Positions 1-7,251 of a stretch of DNA of 7,282 nucleotides are shown piece by piece. Numbering within the stretch: the first letter of the stretch is position 1; each line of letters opens with the position of its first letter. Made by a program: the position numbers and the translations under genes. Below the pieces are notes generated by a model. That model did not search any database. It was given only the letters and a program-made list of their open reading frames with translations, and had not been told where the DNA came from. Source of the stretch: an uncultured Granulosicoccus sp. (GTDB taxonomy: Bacteria; Pseudomonadota; Gammaproteobacteria; Granulosicoccales; Granulosicoccaceae); assembly GCA_937924505.1 (NCBI GenBank), contig CALDSR010000072.1, positions 1-7,282 of the forward strand, given 5' to 3'.

Positions 1-34
1 AGGGTAGCAGGTTCGAATCCTGCCAGGCGCGCCA
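1..34 (+). tRNA. 3' part of a tRNA, probably tRNA-Arg
   Basis: Only the 3' end is inside the window. A T-arm is clear: stem GCAGG at 7-11, loop TTCGAAT at 12-18, stem CCTGC at 19-23. It is followed by the acceptor 3' strand CAGGCGC (24-30), discriminator G31 and an encoded CCA (32-34). The anticodon lies outside the window, so the isotype is inferred. The 5' acceptor strand should read GCGCCTG, close to E. coli argX (GCGCCCG, also with discriminator G), and an Arg gene directly before His and Leu genes matches the argX-hisR-leuT order of gammaproteobacteria. That it is a tRNA end is nearly certain; the Arg identity is likely only. Confidence 0.8.
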
Positions 35-65
35 CCTACAGCAGTGATAAAATGCTTGTCCAGTG

Positions 66-141
66 GTGAGCGTAGCTCAGTTGGTAGAGCGCAGGATTGT
101 GATTCCTGTGGTCGCGGGTTCGAATCCCGTCGTTCACCCCA
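66..141 (+). tRNA. tRNA-His (GUG)
   Basis: The full cloverleaf is visible. Acceptor GTGAGCG (66-72) pairs with CGTTCAC (131-137) with one G-T pair. The anticodon loop TTGTGAT (97-103) carries GTG at 99-101. The T-arm has loop TTCGAAT, and CCA is encoded at 139-141. Discriminator C138 can pair with G65, the extra 5' G (G-1) that marks tRNA-His and is recognised by histidyl-tRNA synthetase, so the mature RNA probably begins at 65. The gap from the preceding tRNA is about 30 bases with no visible terminator, so the two are probably processed from one transcript. Confidence 0.97.
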
Positions 142-157
142 CTTATCATTTATATTG

Positions 158-186
158 TTGTTTTACATTGACACGTTTTATCTAAT
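158..186 (+). promoter_or_regulatory. Candidate sigma70 promoter for tRNA-Leu (and possibly tig)
   Basis: The 142-210 gap is clearly more AT-rich than its surroundings. TTGTTT (158-163) and TCTAAT (181-186, five of six matches to TATAAT) are separated by exactly 17 bases, with an AT-rich stretch upstream (about 143-157) that could act as an UP element. Transcription would begin near 193, giving a short leader before tRNA-Leu at 211. The -35 matches at only three positions. A perfect TTGACA at 168-173 overlaps this site but has no partner -10 at a usable distance. Inferred from motif and position only. Confidence 0.4.
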
Positions 187-210
187 CACTAAGTTCAATC
201 TTAATCACCT

Positions 211-295
<85 letters not shown>

Positions 296-319
296 AGTAT
301 CAGTGTCGACCTGGCACAC

Positions 320-357
320 CACCGACCCGGCGGTGCGCAAAGTAATGTCCTTTGTGC
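320..357 (+). other. Two small hairpins in the tig leader
   Basis: CACCG (320-324) can pair with CGGTG (331-335) around a 6-base loop. Immediately after it, GCGCAAAG (335-342) can pair with CTTTGTGC (350-357) with one G-U pair around a 7-base loop. The two stems share G335, so they stack or compete. Neither is followed by a T-run, so neither looks like an intrinsic terminator. They could protect the 5' end left after tRNA-Leu processing, or be incidental. Confidence 0.3.
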
Positions 358-382
358 TCAGGCGTGGTCTATAGAGGCAAGC

Positions 383-1717
383 ATGCAAGTATCTGTTGAA
401 ACTACCCAGGGCCTCGAGCGTCGTATGACGGTAGCCCTGCCATCTGATGACATCGACAGCGCCGTCACCGAACGTCTGAAGGACCTCAGCAAGACTGCTC
501 GAATAAACGGTTTTCGTCCGGGCAAGGTTCCGTACAAGGTCGTCAAGAAACGCTATGAGCCTCAGGTTCGCAGTGAGGTGCTGGGTTCGTTGATCAATCG
601 ATCGTTCTACGATGCGATTCAACAGGAAAAATTACGTCCTGCCGGGCAGCCGGATATCGTGCCTGCGGAAAAGGATGAGGCTGACAATAGTGAAGAAGGC
701 TTTCGCTTTATCGCCACTTTCGAGGTTTATCCCGAATTCGAACCCGTCTTTAATGACAGTATCAAGGTATCCCGACCGGTCGTCGAAATTGGCACAAGCG
801 ATATTGACGAAATGCTGGAAAATCTGCGCAAGCAGCGCACTGAGTACAAAACCGTAGAGCGTGCGTCAAAAGACGGTGATCAGGTCGTCATCGATTTTCT
901 CGGTCGGCTCGACGGGGAAGAGTTTGAAGGTGGCAAGGCAGAAAAAGCGCCGCTGGTGCTCGGTTCCAATTCGATGATTCCTGGCTTCGAAAGCCAGCTT
1001 GAAGGTGTCTCCGCGGGCGATAAAAAGACCATAAAGGTTACTTTTCCCGACGAATATCAGGCAGAGCACCTCGCCGGCAAGGAAACAGAGTTCGATATAA
1101 CCGTGCACGAGGTCAAGGAATCGCACTTGCCTGAGCTCGATGAAGAGCTGGTCAAGAGTTTTGGTATCGAGGACGGTACGGTTGAGAGCCTGCGTGCCGA
1201 TATAAGAAAGAATATGGAACGTGAGCTGAAACAACGCGTTGATGGGCAAATCAAAACGCAAATCATGGACGGTTTGGTCGATCTGAACCCTGTCGCTGTC
1301 CCGGCTGCGTTAGTTTCTGAGGAAATAAAGCGCCAACGGGAACAACTCATGCAACAAATGCCGGCAGATTCGGATTCTTCGTTCTTGTCGGATGAGATTT
1401 TCAGTGAGCAGGCAGAGCGTCGAGTCAGATTAGGTTTGGTGATCGGTGAAATAGTGCAGAAAAAAGATATCAAGGCTGACGCGGCTGCCGTGCGGGCACA
1501 AGTGGAAACCATGGCGTCGTCTTACCAGGATCCTCAGCAAGTCATTGACTACTATTACGGTAATCCGGAACTCTTGAAAAACGTAGAAGGTCTGGTACTG
1601 GAAGAGGCAGTAACTGCCACTGTGCTGGAAGCAGCATCGGTGACGGATGAGGCCACTTCTTTTCAGGACATCATGAACCCGCAGACAGACGAATCTGCAC
1701 CGAGTGAGAACAGTTGA
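383..1717 (+). CDS. tig: Trigger factor, ribosome-associated chaperone and prolyl isomerase
   Basis: This encodes 444 residues (E. coli trigger factor has about 432). Trigger factor docks at the ribosome exit tunnel, shields nascent chains and has peptidyl-prolyl cis-trans isomerase activity. The N-terminal ribosome-binding domain carries the signature GFRPGKVP at residues 43-50, the loop that contacts ribosomal protein L23. An FKBP-type isomerase domain covers roughly 160-245, including GDQVVIDF and the MIPGFE segment near 198-203. The rest is the long helical chaperone domain, ending in an acidic, Ser-rich tail. The ATG at 383 is chosen because AGAGG (373-377) lies 5 bases upstream and the protein then begins MQVSVET, as family members do. 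The reading frame stays open back to 266, but that stretch runs into tRNA-Leu. The stop codon overlaps or abuts the start of clpP, implying one mRNA. Confidence 0.97.
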   Translation: MQVSVETTQGLERRMTVALPSDDIDSAVTERLKDLSKTARINGFRPGKVPYKVVKKRYEPQVRSEVLGSLINRSFYDAIQQEKLRPAGQPDIVPAEKDEADNSEEGFRFIATFEVYPEFEPVFNDSIKVSRPVVEIGTSDIDEMLENLRKQRTEYKTVERASKDGDQVVIDFLGRLDGEEFEGGKAEKAPLVLGSNSMIPGFESQLEGVSAGDKKTIKVTFPDEYQAEHLAGKETEFDITVHEVKESHLPELDEELVKSFGIEDGTVESLRADIRKNMERELKQRVDGQIKTQIMDGLVDLNPVAVPAALVSEEIKRQREQLMQQMPADSDSSFLSDEIFSEQAERRVRLGLVIGEIVQKKDIKADAAAVRAQVETMASSYQDPQQVIDYYYGNPELLKNVEGLVLEEAVTATVLEAASVTDEATSFQDIMNPQTDESAPSENS

Positions 1718-1719
1718 AT

Positions 1720-2469
1720 ATGAGTTTTGTCCCTGAATTCGGCACAAATTTTGGCGCTAATGCTGGTCCTTACAGCGGCATGAGCAACCAAGGCATGGCG
1801 GGCCCGACAGCGGCTGGCGGTTTGGTGCCGATGGTGGTCGAGCAGTCACCTCGTGGTGAGCGTGCCTACGACATCTACTCGCGTTTGCTCAAGGAGCGGG
1901 TAATTTTCATGGTCGGTCAGGTAGAGGACTACATGGCTAACCTGATCGTGGCGCAGTTGCTGTTCCTCGAGTCGGACAATCCAGACAAGGATATCTCGCT
2001 GTATATAAATTCACCCGGGGGGTCGGTGACCGCTGGTATGGCGATCTATGACACGATGCAATTCATCAAGCCGAATGTCAGCACCCTGTGTATTGGTCAG
2101 GCGGCAAGCATGGGCGCCTTTTTATTGACGGCTGGGCAGCCCGGCAAGCGTTTTATCTTACCTAACTCACGTGTCATGATTCATCAGCCATCTGCCGGGT
2201 TTCAGGGGCAGGCGACTGATATCGATATTCATGCGCGAGAAATACTGGCCATAAAGGACCGTATGAATCGCCTGATGGCGCATCACAGTGGTCAGACTGT
2301 CGAAAAGGTGAAGGAAGACACGGAACGAGACAATTTCTTGACCGCAGAAGACGCGGTAGAGTATGGCTTGGTCGACAGGATCGTCCAGACTCGCGACGAG
2401 GAGGTCGATGTGTCCACCGGAAAACCGTCTTCGGTCGACAAAAAATCTGATGGTGACGGCGAGGCGTGA
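1720..2469 (+). CDS. clpP: ATP-dependent Clp protease proteolytic subunit ClpP
   Basis: This is the serine peptidase that forms the barrel-shaped chamber capped by ClpX or ClpA. From the ATG at 1720 it has 249 residues, against 207 in E. coli. The catalytic triad is intact: Ser130 in GQAASMGAF, His155 in MIHQP and Asp204 in DTERD. The core from LVPMVVEQ onward closely matches E. coli ClpP. Before the core lies a Gly/Asn/Ala-rich leader of about 33 residues, probably a propeptide removed by self-cleavage (14 residues in E. coli). After the normal end there are about 23 extra, mostly acidic and polar residues. The start is uncertain. An in-frame TTG at 1714 overlaps the tig stop as TTGA and sits better behind the weak GAGTGAG (1702-1708); a third option is the ATG at 1780, which lacks a visible ribosome-binding site. 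Two in-frame stops (TGA TAG, 2467-2472) end the gene. Confidence 0.97.
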   Translation: MSFVPEFGTNFGANAGPYSGMSNQGMAGPTAAGGLVPMVVEQSPRGERAYDIYSRLLKERVIFMVGQVEDYMANLIVAQLLFLESDNPDKDISLYINSPGGSVTAGMAIYDTMQFIKPNVSTLCIGQAASMGAFLLTAGQPGKRFILPNSRVMIHQPSAGFQGQATDIDIHAREILAIKDRMNRLMAHHSGQTVEKVKEDTERDNFLTAEDAVEYGLVDRIVQTRDEEVDVSTGKPSSVDKKSDGDGEA

Positions 2470-2529
2470 TAGAGATCATTCTCCGTATGTGACATTGACT
2501 GCAACACTGATTCAGGCACCCTGTTGGCG

Positions 2530-2557
2530 CTTGAAAGTTACCGAAAAACCCGGCAAT
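2530..2557 (+). promoter_or_regulatory. Candidate heat-shock (sigma32) promoter for clpX
   Basis: CTTGAAA at 2530-2536 is an exact match to the sigma32 -35 core. After a 12-base spacer comes CCCGGCAAT (2549-2557), which shares the leading CCC with the CCCCATnT -10 consensus but is weaker beyond it. Initiation would fall near 2563, giving a leader of about 28 bases before the clpX ATG at 2591. clp genes are sigma32 targets in E. coli, which makes the site plausible. The -10 match is partial and the call rests on motif and position alone. Confidence 0.35.
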
Positions 2558-2590
2558 GTGTGTTGCAAAGATAAAGGTTAAAACATAGAA

Positions 2591-3886
2591 ATGGCCGACC
2601 AGGAAGACAAGAAAGACGACACGAAGCTGCTCTACTGCTCATTCTGCGGCAAGAGCCAGCACGAAGTGCGCAAGCTTATAGCGGGCCCTTCCGTATTCAT
2701 TTGTGACGAGTGTGTCGATCTGTGTAATGACATCATTACCGAGGAAATGCAGGAGCAGTCAACGGATGACGACAGCTCCTTGCCCAAGCCACATGAGATC
2801 AATGATCTGCTGGATCAATATGTCATTGGTCAGGCAAAGGCCAAGCGCATCTTGTCGGTGGCGGTCTACAACCATTACAAGCGCCTCGAGTACAAGGAAA
2901 GACAAGGCGATGTCGAGCTGGCAAAAAGTAACATCCTGCTTATCGGGCCAACCGGTTCAGGCAAGACACTACTGGCTGAAACACTCGCTCGCACACTGAA
3001 TGTGCCTTTTACGATTGCTGATGCAACAACACTCACTGAAGCAGGTTATGTCGGTGAAGATGTTGAAAACATCATTCAGAAGCTTCTGCAAAAGTGTGAC
3101 TACGATGTTGAGAAGGCGCAGACCGGTATCGTTTACATCGATGAGATCGACAAAATTTCGAGAAAGTCTGACAACCCATCAATAACCCGCGATGTATCGG
3201 GTGAAGGTGTGCAGCAAGCCTTGCTGAAACTGATCGAAGGCACGGTCGCTTCGGTGCCGCCGCAAGGTGGACGCAAGCATCCGCAACAAGAATTCTTGCA
3301 AGTCGATACCTCCAACATACTGTTTGTATGTGGCGGTGCATTCGCTGGCCTTGAAAAAATTATTCAGGAACGTTCGGAAAAGGGCGGTATCGGTTTTGCA
3401 GCTGAGGTCAAATCCAAAGACGACAGTCGCAACATTGGCTCACTGTTGATGGACTGCGAAGCCCAGGATCTGATCAGCTTTGGTCTGATACCGGAATTTG
3501 TTGGTCGCCTCCCGGTCGTCGCTACCTTGCAGGAGCTTGATGAGGACGCCTTGGTGCGCATCCTTGTTGAACCCAAGAACGCCATCACCAAGCAATACGA
3601 AAAGCTTCTGGCGATGGAAGACGTTGCCATCGAGTTTCGCCAGGATGCCTTGTACGAAGTTGCGAGGAGTTCACTTGAGCGCAAGACTGGTGCGCGTGGT
3701 TTGCGTACGATCCTTGAAAACGTCTTGCTCGACACCATGTACGAATTGCCGCGTAACGAAAGTGTCAAAAAGGTTGTGCTTGACGCTTCCGTGGTTCGTG
3801 GCGAATCCAAGCCCTATCTTGTCCTTGAGGGCCAGGAAAAGGTTATGGAAGAAGACAAATACCGACGCGCAGCATCGGACGACTGA
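2591..3886 (+). CDS. clpX: ATP-dependent Clp protease ATP-binding subunit ClpX
   Basis: This AAA+ unfoldase forms a hexamer that recognises tagged substrates such as ssrA-tagged proteins and threads them into ClpP. It has 431 residues (E. coli 424). The N-terminal zinc-binding domain has Cys16, Cys19, Cys38 and Cys41. The AAA+ module shows Walker A GPTGSGKT (119-126), pore loop GYVG (152-155), Walker B with Asp184-Glu185 in VYIDEID, RDVSGEG (201-207 region), the RKH loop (228-230), the ClpP-docking IGF loop (267-269), an arginine finger in EFVGR (Arg306) and sensor 2 in TGAR (Arg369). All key residues are present, so it should be active and able to dock with the ClpP encoded upstream. Possible ribosome-binding site AAAGG (2573-2577) lies rather far, about 13 bases, from the ATG. 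The 121-base gap after clpP contains a possible separate promoter. Confidence 0.98.
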   Translation: MADQEDKKDDTKLLYCSFCGKSQHEVRKLIAGPSVFICDECVDLCNDIITEEMQEQSTDDDSSLPKPHEINDLLDQYVIGQAKAKRILSVAVYNHYKRLEYKERQGDVELAKSNILLIGPTGSGKTLLAETLARTLNVPFTIADATTLTEAGYVGEDVENIIQKLLQKCDYDVEKAQTGIVYIDEIDKISRKSDNPSITRDVSGEGVQQALLKLIEGTVASVPPQGGRKHPQQEFLQVDTSNILFVCGGAFAGLEKIIQERSEKGGIGFAAEVKSKDDSRNIGSLLMDCEAQDLISFGLIPEFVGRLPVVATLQELDEDALVRILVEPKNAITKQYEKLLAMEDVAIEFRQDALYEVARSSLERKTGARGLRTILENVLLDTMYELPRNESVKKVVLDASVVRGESKPYLVLEGQEKVMEEDKYRRAASDD

Positions 3887-3904
3887 TCCCGCGTCAGAAG
3901 ATCC

Positions 3905-3931
3905 GTCGGACCTGCGTTTGCCAGGTCCGGC
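3905..3931 (+). terminator. Strong hairpin after clpX, terminator-like but without a U-tract
   Basis: CGGACCTG (3907-3914) and CAGGTCCG (3922-3929) form a perfect 8-bp stem around the 7-base loop CGTTTGC. Two further pairs (T3906-G3930, G3905-C3931) extend it to 10 bp. It starts 19 bases after the clpX stop. The downstream bases (TACCAGCCCC) contain no T-run, so classic intrinsic termination is unlikely. It may instead stabilise the 3' end of the clpPX mRNA, cause pausing, or mark where Rho-dependent termination and trimming stop. Confidence 0.4.
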
Positions 3932-4108
3932 TACCAGCCCCTCGTGCCATCAGGCCAGTTCCCGTCTCAGGCGGTGGCAAACTAAAAACCGTTAATTTAT
4001 TCAGCCAATTCGCTCGAGACGGTTGATTTTGCCGTAGTTGAATCCACCTTGTCGTGTATCCTCGGTTGTTATTGCTAGAGCCGAATCCTCTACAGGAGAT
4101 TGCGACAA

Positions 4109-6688
4109 GTGTCTGAGAAAGATTCAAAGGGCAAAGCGCCCAAGCCTGACATGTCAGAAAACGGATCTGAAAACGACCGTACGCAGAAAAAAAGTGGGTC
4201 GACTGAGGGCGTGTCCCTGGAAAGCCTTCCCGTTTTACCCCTGCGCGATGTCGTCGTATATCCGCATATGGTGATCCCACTGTTTGTCGGGCGGGAAAAA
4301 TCTATCGAAGCGCTGGATGCGGCCATGTCGACTGACAAGCGCATCATGCTGGCAGCTCAGACCAGCGCATCAGTCGATGAGCCTGGGGAAAAGGATATCC
4401 ATCGCGTTGGCACCGTCGCGACTATTCTGCAACTGTTGAAGCTGCCAGACGGCACTATCAAAGTACTGGTCGAGGGGCAACAGCGTGCCGTTATCGATTC
4501 CGTTGGCGCATCCAGCGCGGGCTTCTTTGTCGCGCAGTACAGTTTCCCTGAGTTGGGCACCGACACGGCTTCAACAAAAGAACTGGAAATGCTGGTTCGT
4601 TCTGTAACCAACATGTTCGATCAGTACGTCAAGATGAACAAAAAAGTCCCGCCGGAAATTCTGAGTTCGCTGACCGGTGTTGATGATGCCGATCGCCTTG
4701 CTGACATGATCGCCGCTCAGATGTCTCTTCGCGTTGAAGAAAAGCAAAACATTCTTGAGCTTTTTGATCCGGCTGAACGACTTGAACATTTGCTCAACCT
4801 GATGGAATCCGAACTCGATATGTTGCAGGTCGAGAAACGCATTCGTGGTCGGGTCAAACAACAAATGGAAAAAAGCCAGCGCGAGTATTACTTGAATGAG
4901 CAGATGAAAGCCATTCAGAAAGAGCTGGGAGAAATGGATGATGTGCCCAATGAAAATGATGAACTGACGCGCAAGATAGAAAAGGTTGGTTTGTCCAAGG
5001 AAGCGAAGAAAAAGGCGACCGCTGAGCTCAACAAGCTCAAAATGATGTCGCCGATGTCAGCCGAAGCGACTGTCGTGCGCAACTACATCGACACCTTGGT
5101 TGGTCTTCCATGGAAGAAGAAATCCAAGTTAAAGAAAACGCTGAGTGAAGCTGAGGACATTCTCGAACACGATCACTATGGTCTCGAGAAGGTCAAGGAA
5201 CGCATCCTTGAATATCTCGCTGTGCAAAAACGCGTCGGGCATGCCAAGGGGCCTATCTTGTGTCTCGTGGGTCCACCGGGTGTTGGTAAAACATCTCTCG
5301 GCAAATCCATCGCCCGTGCGACAGGCCGTAAGTTCAGTCGTATGGCGCTCGGCGGGGTTCGTGATGAAGCAGAGATTCGGGGGCACAGGCGTACGTATAT
5401 CGGCTCCATGCCAGGCAAAATCGTCCAGAGTCTGGCCAAAGTCAAAAAACGTAATCCCCTGATTTTGCTCGATGAAATAGACAAGATCTCGATGGATTTC
5501 CGTGGCGACCCGTCATCGGCGCTGCTCGAAGTGCTGGATCCGGAGCAGAACCATACGTTCTCTGATCACTACCTTGAGGTGGAGTTTGATCTTTCCGATG
5601 TCATGTTCGTTGCAACCGCTAACACCATGAACATTCCCGAGCCTTTGCTTGATCGCATGGAGGTCATCCGTATTCCTGGTTACACGGAAAAGGAAAAGGC
5701 GAATATCGCCGGTCGTTATCTGTTGCCAAGAAAGATGGAAGACAACGGTCTTGACGCGACGGAACTCAAGGTATCTGACGATGCGATTCTCGAAATCATT
5801 CGTAGCTATACCCGTGAAGCTGGTGTACGAAACCTTGAACGTGAAGTTGCCAAGATCTGTCGAAAGGTCGTGCGCGAGGTAACCGAGCTAGAGGCAAAGC
5901 TTCAGCAGAAAGAGCCATCGGAGTCTGACGCCGCATCGCTGCCAGGCGCGACGAACAAACTGATCAACGTTACGGCGGAAAACATTGATGACTATCTCGG
6001 CGTCGCTCGCCATCGCTATGGTCGTGCAGAAAAGGAAGACAAGGTTGGTCAGGTAACGGGTCTGGCCTGGACGCAAGTCGGTGGAGAATTGCTCACTATC
6101 GAATCGGCGGTGGTGCCCGGCAAGGGTAAATTGAGCTACACCGGCCAGCTGGGTGATGTCATGCAGGAGTCGATTCAAGCGGCGATGATGGTAGTGCGCA
6201 GTCGCGCCGAAGCATTGAAGATCGATCCCGCATTTCATGAAAAATTTGATCTGCATGTGCATGTGCCAGAGGGCGCTACACCGAAAGATGGCCCGAGTGC
6301 GGGTGTTGGCATGTGCACCGCGATCGTCTCGGCGTTGACGGGTGTGGCGGTTCAGGCAAACGTTGCGATGACAGGTGAAATAACGTTACGTGGCGAAGTA
6401 TTGCCTATTGGCGGCCTCAAGGAAAAGCTGTTGGCGGCACAACGTGGCGGTATTGAAACCGTTTTGATTCCCATCGAAAATGAAAAAGACTTGTCCGAAA
6501 TATCGGATGAAATTAAGTCCGGGCTAAATATTCTGCCGGTGCAGTGGATCGACCAGGTGCTTGATGTGGCGCTTGCCAGTTTGCCCGGAACTGACGTTCC
6601 CGCTGCAGAAAAAGAGGCTTTAGCGGACTCTGTGACAGGTTCTGACGAGCGCAAAGGCGGTTCCACCGGGACTGTCCGAACCCACTGA
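4109..6688 (+). CDS. lon: Lon protease (La), ATP-dependent AAA+ serine protease
   Basis: Lon degrades misfolded proteins and short-lived regulators as a cytoplasmic hexamer with the ATPase and protease in one chain. With GTG at 4109 it has 859 residues (E. coli 784). This start is chosen because AGGAG (4094-4098) lies 10 bases upstream; the in-frame TTG at 4100 is only 1 base from AGGAG. The N-terminal substrate-binding domain begins at PVLPLRDVVVYPH (from about residue 41). Next come a coiled-coil region with EKSQREYYLNEQMKAIQKEL, Walker A GPPGVGKT (388-395), Walker B with Asp455-Glu456 in ILLDEID, and sensor 2 Arg574 in REAGVR. The protease domain has catalytic Ser730 in KDGPSAG and Lys773 in GGLKEK, forming the Ser-Lys dyad. 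The extra length lies in a charged N-terminal tail (about 29 residues), a linker insertion near 595-615 and a C-terminal tail (about 24). No convincing promoter is seen in the 222-base upstream gap. Confidence 0.98.
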   Translation: MSEKDSKGKAPKPDMSENGSENDRTQKKSGSTEGVSLESLPVLPLRDVVVYPHMVIPLFVGREKSIEALDAAMSTDKRIMLAAQTSASVDEPGEKDIHRVGTVATILQLLKLPDGTIKVLVEGQQRAVIDSVGASSAGFFVAQYSFPELGTDTASTKELEMLVRSVTNMFDQYVKMNKKVPPEILSSLTGVDDADRLADMIAAQMSLRVEEKQNILELFDPAERLEHLLNLMESELDMLQVEKRIRGRVKQQMEKSQREYYLNEQMKAIQKELGEMDDVPNENDELTRKIEKVGLSKEAKKKATAELNKLKMMSPMSAEATVVRNYIDTLVGLPWKKKSKLKKTLSEAEDILEHDHYGLEKVKERILEYLAVQKRVGHAKGPILCLVGPPGVGKTSLGKSIARATGRKFSRMALGGVRDEAEIRGHRRTYIGSMPGKIVQSLAKVKKRNPLILLDEIDKISMDFRGDPSSALLEVLDPEQNHTFSDHYLEVEFDLSDVMFVATANTMNIPEPLLDRMEVIRIPGYTEKEKANIAGRYLLPRKMEDNGLDATELKVSDDAILEIIRSYTREAGVRNLEREVAKICRKVVREVTELEAKLQQKEPSESDAASLPGATNKLINVTAENIDDYLGVARHRYGRAEKEDKVGQVTGLAWTQVGGELLTIESAVVPGKGKLSYTGQLGDVMQESIQAAMMVVRSRAEALKIDPAFHEKFDLHVHVPEGATPKDGPSAGVGMCTAIVSALTGVAVQANVAMTGEITLRGEVLPIGGLKEKLLAAQRGGIETVLIPIENEKDLSEISDEIKSGLNILPVQWIDQVLDVALASLPGTDVPAAEKEALADSVTGSDERKGGSTGTVRTH

Positions 6689-6802
6689 ATAAGCACTTAA
6701 TACTTGATTCCGCGCCGGGGGCGGTCTAAACCTCCGGCTGAGGAATCGGACATTTGCGTGCTGCAAACCGCGTGGTTAGTGGGTTTTTTCAGCGGTATCG
6801 CG

Positions 6803-6808
6803 TATGAT
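6803..6808 (+). promoter_or_regulatory. Candidate -10 element for hupB
   Basis: TATGAT at 6803-6808 matches the sigma70 -10 consensus at five of six positions in the 201-base gap before hupB. The expected -35 position, about 17 bases upstream, reads TGGGTT and is poor, and there is no TGn extension. If used, transcription would start near 6815, leaving a leader of about 75 bases. A T-run at 6784-6789 just upstream follows only weak possible stems (for example AACC/GGTT at 6766-6777), so I do not call a terminator for lon there. Tentative. Confidence 0.3.
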
Positions 6809-6889
6809 TCGTCGCAGCATGGGTTGAAAGGGACGCTCTCTTCAGCCTTCCAATGTACGAAAAACCAAAACGAACGGGGAAAGCGTTTT

Positions 6890-7162
6890 ATGAACAAAGC
6901 TGAGTTTATCGACGCCGTTGCAAGTAAGGGCGATATGTCCAAAACCGAAGCAACGTCTGCTGTAGATGCTGTGCTTGATTCTGTGACTGCCGCTTTGAAA
7001 GACGGCGAGCAAATCACATTGGTCGGTTTCGGAACGTTCCTCGTGCGCAAGCGCGAAGCGCGCACCGGCCGAAATCCCCGCACTGGCGAACCACTGCAGA
7101 TAAAAGCTTCGAATGTTCCTAGCTTCAAAGCAGGCAAAGCTCTTAAGGATGCTGTAAACTAG
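6890..7162 (+). CDS. hupB: DNA-binding protein HU, beta type
   Basis: HU is a small dimeric nucleoid protein that binds and bends DNA with little sequence preference. The 90-residue product has the same length as E. coli HU-beta and is clearly similar, beginning MNKAEFIDAV and ending KAGKALKDAVN. The GFGTF segment (46-50) precedes the DNA-binding arm, where RTGRNPRTG holds the intercalating proline Pro63. The HU/IHF family signature continues through VPSFKAGKALK. The ATG at 6890 has a good ribosome-binding site, GGGGA (6876-6880), 9 bases upstream; the upstream in-frame extension back to 6704 shows no HU similarity and is discarded. Position after lon supports hupB rather than hupA or an IHF subunit. 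The stop codon is only 7 bases before tRNA-Val, so the mRNA and tRNA are probably one primary transcript. Confidence 0.97.
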   Translation: MNKAEFIDAVASKGDMSKTEATSAVDAVLDSVTAALKDGEQITLVGFGTFLVRKREARTGRNPRTGEPLQIKASNVPSFKAGKALKDAVN

Positions 7163-7169
7163 CCGGCTC

Positions 7170-7245
7170 GGGTGCTTAGCTCAGCTGGTAGAGCATCGCC
7201 CTTACAAGGCGAGGGTCGGCGGTTCGATCCCGTCAGCACCCACCA
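7170..7245 (+). tRNA. tRNA-Val (UAC)
   Basis: A complete 76-base tRNA. Acceptor GGGTGCT (7170-7176) pairs perfectly with AGCACCC (7235-7241), with discriminator A7242 and encoded CCA (7243-7245). The anticodon stem TCGCC/GGCGA encloses the loop CTTACAA (7201-7207), with anticodon TAC at 7203-7205. The D-arm TAGCTCAGCTGGTAGAGC is standard. It lies 7 bases after the hupB stop codon and 6 bases before the next tRNA, which indicates co-transcription and release by RNase P and other RNases. Confidence 0.97.
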
Positions 7246-7251
7246 AGATAT

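Noticed and set aside
168..173. Perfect TTGACA -35 hexamer
   Set aside because: No acceptable -10 lies 15-19 bases downstream (the candidates there read CTAAGT, TAAGTT and AAGTTC). The overlapping TTGTTT-17-TCTAAT pair is the better promoter.
1573..1579. CTTGAAA inside tig as a sigma32 promoter for clpP
   Set aside because: No CCCCAT-like -10 element follows at the required spacing, and the sequence simply encodes part of trigger factor (Leu-Leu-Lys).
2495..2500. TTGACT as a sigma70 -35 for clpX
   Set aside because: Five of six matches, but the -10 position 17 bases downstream reads ACCCTG and neighbouring spacings are no better.
3962..4022. Inverted repeat CCGTCTC / GAGACGG
   Set aside because: Only 7 bases per arm separated by 47 bases; expected by chance and with no supporting context.
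6710..6743. GC-rich stems after lon as an intrinsic terminator
   Set aside because: The possible stems (CCGC/GCGG and CCTC/GAGG) are only four pairs long and no T-run follows directly.
6704..6889. N-terminal extension of hupB
   Set aside because: The 62 extra residues have no HU similarity, and the ATG at 6890 has a strong GGGGA ribosome-binding site and gives the standard 90-residue protein.
6697..7137. Long open frame on the minus strand opposite hupB
   Set aside because: It is antisense to the well-supported hupB, has no recognisable domain or ribosome-binding site, and is a frame shadow. The same applies to the other minus-strand open frames opposite tig, clpP, clpX and lon.
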